19,584 nucleotides of DNA, taken from JBPCOB01 sp051000715. Lineage in GTDB: Bacteria > Actinomycetota > Actinomycetes > JALYNC01. The notes beneath the pieces were generated by a model. That model searched no databases. It saw only the letters and a program-made list of their open reading frames with translations, and was not told the DNA's origin. Positions 1 to 7,251 of this stretch are shown here, one piece after another. The number at the start of each line of letters is the position of its first letter. Position 1 is the stretch's first letter. The stretch spans positions 1-19,584 of the forward strand of contig JBPCOB010000090.1 in assembly GCA_051000715.1 (NCBI GenBank), written 5' to 3'. Made by a program: the position numbers and the translations under genes.

Positions 1-371
1 CCGGGCTGGCCAGCGTCGTCACCGGGCTGCTCTTCATCCTGGCCATCTTTCTGACGCCGCTGGCCGAGGTGGTCCCGTACGAGGCGGCATCGCCGGTGCT
101 GGTCGTGGTCGGCTTCCTGCTGATGACACAGGTGAAGGGCATTCCGTGGGACGACTACGACATCGCGCTACCTGCCTTCCTCACCATCGTGCTCATGCCG
201 TTCACGTACTCGATCACCAACGGCATCGGCGCCGGGTTCATCTCCTACGTCGTTATCGCGGGGCTGCGGGGGCGGGCGCGTGCGGTCCACCCGCTGCTGT
301 GGGGGATCGCGGTGCTCTTCGTCGTCTACTTCGCGATCGACCCGATCGAGCGCGCCCTAGGCGTCGGCTAA
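1..371 (+). CDS. NCS2/AzgA-type purine permease, C-terminal fragment
   Basis: This is the 3' end of a gene that begins left of the window; the frame is open from base 3 to the TAA at 369-371, giving about 122 residues. The fragment is hydrophobic with at least four membrane segments. It contains patterns seen near the C-terminus of AzgA-like adenine/guanine/hypoxanthine permeases: a 'VVPYEAASPVLVVVGFLL' stretch, 'IPWDDYDIALPAFLTIV', and 'FTYSITNGIGAGFISYVVI'. Members of the family import purine bases by proton symport at the cytoplasmic membrane. Family assignment rests on these remembered patterns, and substrate cannot be decided from the fragment. The 139 bases after it contain no gene, only the operator of the next one. 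Confidence 0.85.
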   Translation, partial: GLASVVTGLLFILAIFLTPLAEVVPYEAASPVLVVVGFLLMTQVKGIPWDDYDIALPAFLTIVLMPFTYSITNGIGAGFISYVVIAGLRGRARAVHPLLWGIAVLFVVYFAIDPIERALGVG

Positions 372-489
372 TTGGGCGAGCCCGCTGTTTGCGGCTGCCG
401 ACGATCAGGCATTGTCCCCGTTGCCGCACGAAACGACTGGGAGTGTGCTGCACAGAGGCCAGCGCCGACGGCTTGTAGCGGGGAGAAAT

Positions 490-519
490 AGTTAGCGCCG
501 CTCATGAGTTATGCTAACT
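490..519 (+). promoter_or_regulatory. Inverted repeat, likely MarR operator
   Basis: A perfect 7-bp inverted repeat, AGTTAGC (490-496) and GCTAACT (513-519), is separated by 16 bases. It sits immediately before and across the first possible ATG (511) and just before the second (523) of the MarR-type gene. MarR dimers commonly bind such palindromes over their own promoter or start region and repress their own operon. The repeat is seen directly; binding by this regulator is inference. Confidence 0.6.
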
Positions 520-522
520 ACC

Positions 523-957
523 ATGGCCACTCTGACCGCCGCCGACGCCGCGCTCTCCAGCGCGCTGCGGATGTCGGTGATGCGGTTGGCCCGCCGGCTG
601 CGGGCCCAGCGCAGCGAGATCCCTCTTACGCTCACGCAGCTCGCCACCCTCTCGACGCTGGACCGGCACGGCGCCCTGAGCCCGGGCGAGCTCGCGGCCC
701 ACGAGAAGGTGCAGCCGCCGTCGATGACGCGGGTCGTTGCGGCGCTCGAGCAGGAGGGTCTGGTCGAACGCCGACCGCATCTCACCGATCGCCGACAGGT
801 CGTGGTCTCATTGACCGAACGCGGCCGCTCACTGCTGCGAGAGGACCGTCGCCGCCGCGACGCCTGGCTGTCCCGCCGGCTGCATGAGCTCTCGGCCGAG
901 GAGCGGGCCCTGCTGCGAGCGGCGGCGCCGGTGCTGGAACGGCTGGCCGGTTCATGA
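523..957 (+). CDS. MarR-family transcriptional regulator
   Basis: A 144-aa protein with the winged helix-turn-helix layout of MarR regulators. The DNA-binding part includes 'LSPGELAAHEKVQPPSMTRV' (recognition-helix region) and a wing around 'RRPHLTDRRQVVVSLTERG', ending with a C-terminal helix of the dimerisation region. It lies directly before an MFS exporter and overlaps it by ATGA, so the pair is probably cotranscribed and translationally coupled. The regulator likely represses the exporter until a ligand is bound. The start is uncertain: ATG 511 lies inside the inverted repeat, ATG 523 just after it, and neither has a strong ribosome binding site. The later start is preferred because it leaves the operator outside the coding region. 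Confidence 0.88.
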   Translation: MATLTAADAALSSALRMSVMRLARRLRAQRSEIPLTLTQLATLSTLDRHGALSPGELAAHEKVQPPSMTRVVAALEQEGLVERRPHLTDRRQVVVSLTERGRSLLREDRRRRDAWLSRRLHELSAEERALLRAAAPVLERLAGS

Positions 958-2246
958 GCCCGGCCTTCTCATCACTTCGGATCCGTAACTACCGGCTCTT
1001 CGCGGCCGGCCAGCTCGTTTCGCTGACCGGCACCTGGATGCAGCGGGTCGCGCAGGACTGGCTGGTGCTCCGGCTCTCCCACGACAGCGGGGTCGCGCTC
1101 GGCATCACCACCGGGCTGCAGTTCCTGCCCATGTTGCTCTTCGGCCTGTACGGCGGAGTTCTGGCCGACCGCTACCCCAAGCTGCGACTGCTCGTCGTGG
1201 CCCAGGTCGCCATGGGGCTGCTGGCCCTGCTGCTCGGGGTGCTCGACATCACCGGCGTCGTATCGCTGTGGCACGTCTACGTGCTGGCGTTCGGCCTGGG
1301 CCTTGCCAGCGTCGTCGACACCCCGACCCGGCAGGCATTCGCCGTCGAGCTGGTCGGCAAGGGGGAGCTCCCCAACGCGGTGAGCCTCAACAGCGCGACG
1401 TTCAACAGTGGTCGGGTGCTCGGTCCCGCCTTTGCCGGCCTGCTCATCAACGCCTTCGGCACCGGGCCGGTCTTCCTGGTCAACGCCGCGTCTTTCGTCG
1501 CCGTACTCATCGGGCTGCTGCGGATCCGGACCAGCGAGCTGCACACCTCGAAGCGGGTCGCCCGCGCGCCTGGCCAGCTGCGGGCCGGCCTGACCTATGT
1601 GCGAGGGCGCCCGGAGCTGCTCTGGCCGATCGTGCTGGTCGCGGTCATCGGCACCTTCGGCCTGAACTTCCAGATCACCACCGCCCTGGTCGCCAAGCTG
1701 GTCTTCCACCGCGGCGCGGGCTCCTACGGCCTGCTGGGCACCGCCCTGGCGCTCGGCTCGTTGATCGGCGCGCTGCTCGCCGCCCGCCGCGGGGTCCCTC
1801 GGCAGCGGCTGCTGCTGGGCGCCGCCTTCGCCTTCGGTCTGCTCGAGATCGCCGTCGGGCTGATGCCGACGTACACCTCCTTCCTGCTCCTGCTCATCCC
1901 GACCGGGGTCGCGGTCCTGACCTTCACCACCGCCGCCAACGCGAGCGTCCAGCTGGCTTCCTCAGCGGCGATGCGCGGCCGCGTCATGGCGCTCTACGTA
2001 CTGGTCTTTCTCGGCGGTACGCCGATCGGCGCGCCGGTGATCGGCTGGCTGGCCGAGACGTACGGCGCGCGGTGGAGCCTGATCGGCGGCGGCCTCATTT
2101 CCGCCGGAGCGACGCTGCTCGTCGGCTGGGCGCTGCTGCGGGCCCGCCAACTGCGGGTGGTGACACGGCTGCACTCCCGCCCGCATGTCTACGTCGAGCG
2201 GGTGCCGGCGGAAAGTCCGGCCCTGGACGAGGCCCGTTCCGCCTGA
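954..2246 (+). CDS. MFS transporter (EntS/MFS_3-like exporter)
   Basis: A 430-aa, very hydrophobic protein of the length expected for a 12-helix major facilitator. The N-terminus ('FSSLRIRNYRLFAAGQLVSL', then 'GTWMQRVAQDWLV') and the loop 2-3 motif 'GGVLADRYPKLRLL' are typical of the MFS_3/EntS-like exporters common in actinobacteria. Proteins of this group export drugs, siderophores or other small molecules using the proton gradient. Translation is coupled to the MarR gene by an ATGA overlap (954-957), which suggests regulated export of a toxic or signalling compound. The substrate cannot be predicted. No truncation or frameshift is visible. Confidence 0.9.
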   Translation: MSPAFSSLRIRNYRLFAAGQLVSLTGTWMQRVAQDWLVLRLSHDSGVALGITTGLQFLPMLLFGLYGGVLADRYPKLRLLVVAQVAMGLLALLLGVLDITGVVSLWHVYVLAFGLGLASVVDTPTRQAFAVELVGKGELPNAVSLNSATFNSGRVLGPAFAGLLINAFGTGPVFLVNAASFVAVLIGLLRIRTSELHTSKRVARAPGQLRAGLTYVRGRPELLWPIVLVAVIGTFGLNFQITTALVAKLVFHRGAGSYGLLGTALALGSLIGALLAARRGVPRQRLLLGAAFAFGLLEIAVGLMPTYTSFLLLLIPTGVAVLTFTTAANASVQLASSAAMRGRVMALYVLVFLGGTPIGAPVIGWLAETYGARWSLIGGGLISAGATLLVGWALLRARQLRVVTRLHSRPHVYVERVPAESPALDEARSA

Positions 2247-2261
2247 GCGCTTTGAAATGGA

Positions 2262-2302
2262 CCGGCAGCCAGGAAGGATTCCGTCGTTCCGCCGGCTGCC
2301 GG
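2262..2302. terminator. Stem-loop between convergent genes, possible bidirectional terminator
   Basis: A perfect 9-bp inverted repeat, CCGGCAGCC (2262-2270) and GGCTGCCGG (2294-2302), with a 23-base loop. It lies between the end of the MFS gene (2246) and the end of the convergent small gene (2305). There is no clear T-tract, so this would be a weak or actinobacterial-type terminator. The pairing is visible; its role is inferred from position. Confidence 0.4.
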
Positions 2303-2304
2303 CG

Positions 2305-2499
2305 CTAGCTACCTGGCTTCGAACTCTCCGGCGGCTTCGGCGTCGGCGACGCGGCCGTGCCGGTGGCGTCCGGCTCCACCTGCTCGGTCAGGTTCTGCTC
2401 TGGGCCGGTCTCCTGATCGCCCGAGGCCTTCTGGTTCCCCTTTGCGTCAGGCACGGTGACTCCTTCGTCGGGTGAGTGCGGCGCGTCAGCCTGGCGCAT
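2305..2499 (-). CDS. Small disordered hypothetical protein (64 aa)
   Basis: A short minus-strand frame rich in P, E, D, G, Q and T without hydrophobic segments, so probably intrinsically disordered. The open frame extends upstream to a TTG at 2559. The ATG at 2499 is preferred because it is preceded on the minus strand by AAGGAG three bases before the start, while the upstream candidates have no Shine-Dalgarno sequence. The composition resembles the two small disordered proteins after hypE (12936-13316 and 13373-13579), but no alignment is evident. No family was recognised. It is convergent with the MFS gene and divergent from the next operon, 81 bp away. It could also be a spurious frame in GC-rich DNA. 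Confidence 0.5.
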   Translation of the reverse strand: MRQADAPHSPDEGVTVPDAKGNQKASGDQETGPEQNLTEQVEPDATGTAASPTPKPPESSKPGS

Positions 2500-2580
2500 G
2501 AACTCCTTGCTGGTCAAGAGCGGAGGCAGCGGGACGCCGGTGGACAGTCGCGTCACCAACCGTCGTGGTTGGCTGTCGAC

Positions 2581-3315
2581 GTGGACTTCGTTGGCTACCT
2601 AGACTCCCTCGCCTCCGACGGCGCGGCGCTCTCGGCCGCCGCGCGCAGCGTGCAGCTGGACGCTCCCGTGCCGCCGTGTCCCGGTTGGAGCGTGCGCGAC
2701 CTAGTGGGCCACACCGGCGGCGTACACCGTGGCAGGGGCGAGGTGGTCCGCCGACGGCTGACCACACGTCCGAACCTGGAGGCAGCCAGCCCGCCCCCGG
2801 ACGCGGACCTGCTCGACTGGTACGACGAAGGGCTGGCCGACCTGGTCGAAGTGCTGCGGTCGACCGATCCGGCGGCGCCGATGTGGACCTGGTGGCCGCC
2901 GGACCAGACGGCCGGGTTCTGGTACCGGCGGATGGCGCAGGAGACCGTCATCCACCGGGTCGACGCCGAGCTGGCCGCTGGCCGCTCGCCGCGGGTGGAG
3001 GACGACCTGGCGGTCGACGGCGTCGACGAGGTGCTCGACTGTTTTCTCGCCGACGACTGGAGCGACCACCCGATGCCGGGCAAGGGGGAGCGCCTCCAGG
3101 TCACGACGGGCTATCGGTCCTGGCTGGTCACCCTGCAGCCGAGCTTGGTCGAGCTCACCAGGGGCGCCGGGACGGCGGCCGGGACGGTCGGCGGCTCGCC
3201 GGCCGGCGTCCTGCTGTGGCTGTGGGGCCGGGTGCCCGACGCCGCCGTCGAGCTCACCGGTGACCTGGCCGCCGTACGCCTCCTTCGGGAGTACCTGGCG
3301 GTCGCGACCGAGTGA
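2581..3315 (+). CDS. Maleylpyruvate isomerase family (MDMPI/DinB-like) protein
   Basis: A 244-aa protein of the TIGR03083-type family. The N-terminal helical-bundle part carries the signature 'VPPCPGWSVRDLVGHTGGVH' (residues about 30-50), followed by a segment with 'RRMAQETVIHRVDAELAAGR', then a C-terminal MDMPI_C-like domain. Family members are mycothiol-dependent isomerases or metal-binding enzymes of the DinB fold, and most are uncharacterised. The GTG at 2581 was chosen because homologues usually begin a few residues before the 'YLDSLASDG' segment; the frame stays open further upstream. Its stop overlaps the next start by GTGA. The exact reaction is unknown, and nothing nearby suggests aromatic catabolism. 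Confidence 0.8.
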   Translation: MDFVGYLDSLASDGAALSAAARSVQLDAPVPPCPGWSVRDLVGHTGGVHRGRGEVVRRRLTTRPNLEAASPPPDADLLDWYDEGLADLVEVLRSTDPAAPMWTWWPPDQTAGFWYRRMAQETVIHRVDAELAAGRSPRVEDDLAVDGVDEVLDCFLADDWSDHPMPGKGERLQVTTGYRSWLVTLQPSLVELTRGAGTAAGTVGGSPAGVLLWLWGRVPDAAVELTGDLAAVRLLREYLAVATE

Positions 3316-3926
3316 GGCTCTTCGTCGCGATCCGCCCAACGCCTACGGCGGTTCGCGATCTCGATGAGCGGCTAAGCGGGCCTAGGGCCGGGACCGGCGA
3401 CCTGCGCTGGACGCCGCCGGAGCAGTGGCACGTGACCCTGGCGTTCCTCGCAGAGGTCGACGGGCGCCGGTACGCCGAGCTGACCCCGCGGCTGGGGCGG
3501 GCCGCGGGTCGGGCCCATGAACTCCCGCTGTCCCTGACCGGAGCCGGCACGTTTCCGCGCCGGGCGGACCGGGCTCGGGTGCTCTGGGTGGGCCTGTCCG
3601 GAGACCGCATCGGACTCGCCCGGCTCGCCACCGCGGCGCTGGCGGCCGCTCGACGCAGCGGCCTCCCGGTCGAGGATCGGCGCTTCTCCGCGCATCTGAC
3701 CCTCGCCCGGGCCCGGCCGCCGGCCGGTAGCGACCTGACGACCGTGGTGACGGCCCTGTCGGCGTACGCCGGGCCGTCCTGGACCGCCACCGAGCTGGAG
3801 CTCGTCCGCAGCCACATCGGCCCGACCGTGCGGTACGAGCTCGTCGACCGCTGGCCGCTCGGAACCCCCGGGCCGTCTACAGGTGCAGCCGCCGACTCGC
3901 TCCGGCGGAGTAGGAAGGCGCGGTGA
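3312..3926 (+). CDS. thpR: 2H phosphoesterase, RNA 2',3'-cyclic phosphodiesterase (ThpR/LigT family)
   Basis: A 204-aa protein with both catalytic motifs of the 2H phosphoesterase superfamily, H-V-T at residues 40-42 ('QWHVTLAFL') and H-L-T at 128-130 ('FSAHLTLARA'). It begins with the typical 'RLFVAIRPT' strand. Bacterial members hydrolyse RNA 2',3'-cyclic phosphates to 2'-phosphates and can ligate 2'-5' ends in vitro. The cellular role is unclear. The GTG start overlaps the preceding stop, and its own stop overlaps the next gene's GTG, so it is the middle gene of a tightly coupled three-gene operon. Confidence 0.9.
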   Translation: MRLFVAIRPTPTAVRDLDERLSGPRAGTGDLRWTPPEQWHVTLAFLAEVDGRRYAELTPRLGRAAGRAHELPLSLTGAGTFPRRADRARVLWVGLSGDRIGLARLATAALAAARRSGLPVEDRRFSAHLTLARARPPAGSDLTTVVTALSAYAGPSWTATELELVRSHIGPTVRYELVDRWPLGTPGPSTGAAADSLRRSRKAR

Positions 3927-4621
3927 CGACGCATCGCGCCAGACACGAGGAGCACCCGGGTGAGCCTCGGCTCCCGGCCGCTTTCGCCATCCTGGTGGCG
4001 ATCGCCCTCTACGCTTTGCTGCCCAGCCGCCTCGTCCTCGGTCCCCGTTTCGTGGTTCCGGCGCTGGAGCTGGTGCTTTTCGTGCCGCTGGTGGCCGCCA
4101 ACCCCCGTCACATGAGCCGGCACAGCGTGCGGCTTCGGCGGCTGGCGATCGCACTGGTACTGCTCATCGCGGTGGCCAACGGGGCTGCACTGGGGCTGCT
4201 GATCCACGAGCTGGTGGGCGGGCAGACCAAGCACGGGCCGGCGCTGTTGCTGGCGGCCGGCCAGGTGTGGATGACGAACATCTTGATGTACGCGCTGGCA
4301 TTCTGGGAGATCGACCGCGGCGGCCCGGTACGGCGCACGCAGGCGCCACGGCGAGAGCTACCGGCGGCCGACTTCCGCTTCCCACAAGACGAGGACCACG
4401 ACGCGATCGACGAGGTCGCGGTGGGCTCCTCGGCGAAGTCCGGCTGGACGCCGGGCTTCGTCGACTACCTGTACGTCTCGGTGACGAACTCCTCGGCGTT
4501 CAGTCCCACGGACACCATGCCGCTGTCCGCCCGCGCCAAGCTGCTGATGGCCGCCGAGTCGGTGTCAGCGATCGTCCTTTCGGTCCTGGTCATCGCCAAA
4601 GGCGTCAGCCTGCTCGGCTGA
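3923..4621 (+). CDS. Multi-pass membrane protein, DUF1345-like, with pore-like C-terminus
   Basis: A 232-aa integral membrane protein. Hydrophobic segments lie at roughly residues 17-35, 41-58, 73-95, 105-129 and 208-228, with an acidic, charged cytosolic-type loop at 130-175. The last region, 'YLYVSVTNSSAFSPTDTMPL' followed by a hydrophobic helix, resembles in layout the pore loop and second helix of two-helix ion channels. There is no canonical T-V-G-Y-G filter. The overall pattern fits DUF1345-like membrane proteins. It is the last gene of the coupled operon (GTGA overlap at 3923) and ends 30 bp from the convergent aldo/keto reductase. Function unknown; the channel resemblance is inference. 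Confidence 0.75.
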   Translation: MTTHRARHEEHPGEPRLPAAFAILVAIALYALLPSRLVLGPRFVVPALELVLFVPLVAANPRHMSRHSVRLRRLAIALVLLIAVANGAALGLLIHELVGGQTKHGPALLLAAGQVWMTNILMYALAFWEIDRGGPVRRTQAPRRELPAADFRFPQDEDHDAIDEVAVGSSAKSGWTPGFVDYLYVSVTNSSAFSPTDTMPLSARAKLLMAAESVSAIVLSVLVIAKGVSLLG

Positions 4622-4651
4622 CGCGAGCGTCACCACCGCCGCCCGCCGGCG

Positions 4652-5620
4652 TCACCAGGCGTACGCCTGCGGCGCCGGGCCCGGACCCGGCGAGATCTCG
4701 TCCAGCCGGGTGAGCTCCTTCTCCGAGAGCGAGATCTCCAGCGCGCGCAGTGAACCGTCCAGCTGCTCGATCGTCCGCGGACCGATGATCGGCGCGGTGA
4801 CGGCCGGCTGATGCAGCAGCCAGGCAAGGCCGACGTCGGCGGGGGACTCGCCGAGCTCGTCGCAGAAGGCCTCGTACGCCTCGACCTTCTCGTGGTGCTC
4901 GGCCAGCCGGTTCTGGGCCTGCTCGGATGCGGCGCGGCCCTCCCGTGACTTGCGCAGGATGCCGCCGAGCAGCCCACCCATCAGTGGGCTCCACGGAATG
5001 ACCCCGAGGCCGTACGCCGTACAGACCGGCAGCACCTCGAGCTCGACGGTGCGCTCCAGCAGGTTGTAGATGCTCTGCTCGCTGGCCAGCCCGCAGAAGT
5101 GCCGGTTGCGCGCCGCCTCCTGCGCCTGGGCGATGTGCCAGCCGGCGAAGTTGGAGGAGCCGACGTAGATCACCTTGCCCTGCGCGACAAGGGTCTCCAT
5201 GGCCTGCCAGATCTCGTCCCAGGGCGTGTCCAGGTCGACGTGGTGCATCTGGTAGAGGTCGATGTAGTCGGTCTGCAGGCGCCTGAGCGAGGCGTCGCAG
5301 GCGCGCCGGATGTTCAGGGCAGACAGGAACGTGTCGTTGGGCCAGTCGCTCATCGAGCCGTAGAGCTTGGTGGCGATCACCGTCTTCTCGCGCCGGCCGC
5401 CGCCCTGGGCGAACCAGCGACCGACGATCTGCTCGGTCCACCCCTCACCCTTGCGCCAGCCGTAGACGTTGGCGGTGTCGAAGAAGTTCAGCCCGTGCTC
5501 GTGAGCACGGTCCATGATCGAGAAGGAGTCCTCCTCCGAGGTCTGCGGACCGAAGTTCATGGTGCCGAGGCAGAGCCGGCTGACGGACAGGCCGCTGCGG
5601 CCGAGGTGGGTGTAGTCCAC
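4652..5620 (-). CDS. Aldo/keto reductase
   Basis: A 322-aa NAD(P)H-dependent oxidoreductase of the TIM-barrel aldo/keto reductase superfamily. The catalytic tetrad is intact: D48 and Y53 in 'FFDTANVYG', K85 in 'IATKLYG', and H126 in 'DLYQMHHVD'. The coenzyme-binding end contains 'APIIGPRTIEQLDGSLRAL'. The length and the N-terminus 'YTHLGRSGLSVSRLCLGTMN' match the YajO/YghZ-like bacterial group, which reduces varied aldehydes and ketones; the true substrate is unknown. The start is GTG 5620, with AAGGA a few bases upstream as part of a tandem repeat. The gene is divergent from the exported propeller-like protein. Confidence 0.92.
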   Translation of the reverse strand: MDYTHLGRSGLSVSRLCLGTMNFGPQTSEEDSFSIMDRAHEHGLNFFDTANVYGWRKGEGWTEQIVGRWFAQGGGRREKTVIATKLYGSMSDWPNDTFLSALNIRRACDASLRRLQTDYIDLYQMHHVDLDTPWDEIWQAMETLVAQGKVIYVGSSNFAGWHIAQAQEAARNRHFCGLASEQSIYNLLERTVELEVLPVCTAYGLGVIPWSPLMGGLLGGILRKSREGRAASEQAQNRLAEHHEKVEAYEAFCDELGESPADVGLAWLLHQPAVTAPIIGPRTIEQLDGSLRALEISLSEKELTRLDEISPGPGPAPQAYAW

Positions 5621-5640
5621 GAGGTCCTTCCGAGGTCCTT
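5621..5640 (-). promoter_or_regulatory. Tandemly duplicated ribosome binding site
   Basis: On the minus strand the 9-mer AAGGACCTC occurs twice, at 5632-5640 and 5621-5629, separated by two bases and ending right at the GTG start of the aldo/keto reductase. Each copy carries an AAGGA Shine-Dalgarno core. The copy next to the start is spaced four bases from GTG. The duplication is seen directly; its effect on translation is unknown. Confidence 0.5.
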
Positions 5641-5663
5641 GATGGCGTCCTGACTGGCATCCT

Positions 5664-5676
5664 CCCCCTGTGGGGG
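5664..5676. repeat. C5/G5 inverted repeat in divergent promoter region
   Basis: CCCCC (5664-5668) and GGGGG (5672-5676) flank a TGT centre in the 75-bp region between the divergent aldo/keto reductase and propeller-like genes. It could be a regulator site for both genes or a small hairpin. It may also be chance in GC-rich DNA. Confidence 0.3.
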
Positions 5677-5695
5677 CGCAGATGCGAGGCGAGCG

Positions 5696-6736
5696 GTGAG
5701 TGCGGTGGCGGCGATCGGGTTGGCGCTCGCGGCCGTGACCGCGGCCGGCGCCACCTCACCCACCCCGCTGTTCCGCTACCTGGACCCGGCGATCACCGAG
5801 TCCAGCGGCCTGGCGGTCAGCTCGTACGACGACCGCGTGGTCTTCACCCATAACGACAGCGGTGACGCGGCCCGCTTCTTCGCCGTGGACGCGGCCACCG
5901 GGCGGACCCTGGCGGCGTACCGGCTGCCGGGGGCGACCAACGTCGACTGGGAGGACATGGCGGCAGCACCCGACGAGGCGGCGTCCCCGGCGCTGTGGTT
6001 CGCCGACATCGGCGACAACCGCGGGCGCCGCACCGAGGTCGTGCTCTACCGGGTGGCCGAGCCGCGGGTCTCGCTCGACCGCAGCCCGGGCACCGCCAAC
6101 ACGGGGCCGCCGCGCCGGTACCGGCTGCGCTATCCCGACGGCCCGCACGACGCCGAGGCTTTGGTGGTCGATCCGCGCCGCGGCGGGGTGTACGTCGCCA
6201 CTAAGTCGCTGTCGGGCCGCACCGCCGTCTACTCCGTTCCCTCGCCGCTGCGGCCGGGCCCGCCGGCGGTGCTGCGGCTGGTGGCGACGGTCGAGCTCGG
6301 TCTGGGTGCCGCCGTCACCGGTGCCGCGGTGGCGCCGGCCGGAGACCGGGTGGTGCTGCGCACCTATTCGACCGCCTATGCGTGGCCGCTCGGTGCGGAC
6401 GGAGTACCGGCCGCCCTGCGCTCCCCGCCGATCGAGGTGGCGCTGCCGGCCATGCCGCAGGGGGAGTCGGTGGCGTTCCGGTCCGACGGCGCGCTGCTGG
6501 TCGGCAGCGAGGGCCGGCACAGTCCGGTGTACGTCGTAAGGCTGCCGGCGTTGGCACCGGCGGCCACGTCGACCCGGGCCGGCGAGCGAAGCCCAGCAGG
6601 GGGCGCTCCGTCCAGGCGGGGGCCGGAGCGCGCGGTATTGCTCACCGGGGCCGGTGGCGCCGCCGTGCTGGTCGGCTGGGCGCTTCTGCGGCGCCGGAGA
6701 GCGCACCCGCCGAGACGCACGAGCCGGGGGGCGTAG
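5696..6736 (+). CDS. Exported, C-terminally anchored beta-propeller-like protein
   Basis: A 346-aa protein with an alanine-rich signal peptide-like N-terminus (about residues 1-20, without preceding positive charge). A long extracytoplasmic domain follows, then a hydrophobic helix at about 313-331 followed by an arginine-rich tail. Motifs 'VVFTHNDSGDAARFFAVD', 'VDWEDMAAAP', 'LWFADIGDNRGRR' and 'GPHDAEALVVDP' match a widespread uncharacterised family predicted to form a beta-propeller. The topology suggests a surface domain held in the membrane, with LPXTG-independent anchoring. The start GTG 5696 has a weak AGGCGA upstream; GTG 5705 is an alternative. The stop directly abuts the stop of the convergent sixA gene. 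The function is unknown. Confidence 0.75.
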   Translation: MSAVAAIGLALAAVTAAGATSPTPLFRYLDPAITESSGLAVSSYDDRVVFTHNDSGDAARFFAVDAATGRTLAAYRLPGATNVDWEDMAAAPDEAASPALWFADIGDNRGRRTEVVLYRVAEPRVSLDRSPGTANTGPPRRYRLRYPDGPHDAEALVVDPRRGGVYVATKSLSGRTAVYSVPSPLRPGPPAVLRLVATVELGLGAAVTGAAVAPAGDRVVLRTYSTAYAWPLGADGVPAALRSPPIEVALPAMPQGESVAFRSDGALLVGSEGRHSPVYVVRLPALAPAATSTRAGERSPAGGAPSRRGPERAVLLTGAGGAAVLVGWALLRRRRAHPPRRTSRGA

Positions 6737-7246
6737 TCATCCCCGCGGTGCGGTGAAGCTCACCAGCGTCCCACCGCCGGGACCGACGGCGGCCCAGTCG
6801 CCGTTCACGGCGAAGACCGCCACCCCGCTGGTCGGATACTTCCGCGCCAGCTCGTGCCGCCCCGCCGCGTGTCCGCGGCCGTCGTCGAGGGCGGCCGCTA
6901 GCTGCTCCATGGACGGGTTATGCCCCACCAGGACGAGAATCTCGACGCCGGCCGGAGTCTCGCGGATCACCGCCAACAGATCCTCCACGGTGTTGTCGTA
7001 GACGCGCTCGTCGAGCACCGGCTCGGGAGCCGCCCCGACTTCGCTCGCGGCCAGCTCCCAGGTCTGGCGCGCCCGGCGGGCCGGCGACACGACCACGCGG
7101 TCCGGGACGACGGCGTGCTCGGCGAGCCATCGACCGATCGCGGGCGCGTCCGCCACGCCTCGCTGGGCGAGGGGACGTTCCGAGTCGGCGGTACCGTCCG
7201 TTTCAGACTTGGCGTGGCGGACCAGCACCAGTCGTCGCGTCGTCAC
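6737..7246 (-). CDS. sixA: Histidine phosphatase, SixA type
   Basis: A 169-aa protein of the histidine phosphatase (phosphoglycerate mutase-like) superfamily. It has the catalytic RHG-type motif as R-H-A ('LVLVRHAKSE', residues about 5-14), the second arginine in 'SPARRARQTWE', and the second catalytic histidine in 'ILVLVGHNPSMEQLA'. SixA removes phosphate from phosphohistidine proteins; actinobacterial homologues are of unknown target. The GTG at 7246 was chosen from family length and from GGAAGG about nine bases upstream; the frame continues upstream without homology. It follows serC by 55 bases on the same strand and is probably in the same transcript, with a hairpin in the gap. Confidence 0.88.
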   Translation of the reverse strand: MTTRRLVLVRHAKSETDGTADSERPLAQRGVADAPAIGRWLAEHAVVPDRVVVSPARRARQTWELAASEVGAAPEPVLDERVYDNTVEDLLAVIRETPAGVEILVLVGHNPSMEQLAAALDDGRGHAAGRHELARKYPTSGVAVFAVNGDWAAVGPGGGTLVSFTAPRG

Positions 7247-7251
7247 GAACC

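Noticed and set aside
372..510. A small RNA or riboswitch between the permease and marR
   Set aside because: Only the inverted repeat near the marR start stands out. No purine-riboswitch-like core or other structured element was recognised.
3254..4234. 326-codon minus-strand open frame opposite the 2H phosphoesterase
   Set aside because: Arg/Ser/Pro-rich shadow. The opposing plus-strand genes have clear motifs and overlapping starts and stops.
5756..6706. 316-codon minus-strand open frame opposite the propeller-like gene
   Set aside because: No motif and shadow-like composition. The plus-strand frame has a signal peptide and conserved motifs.
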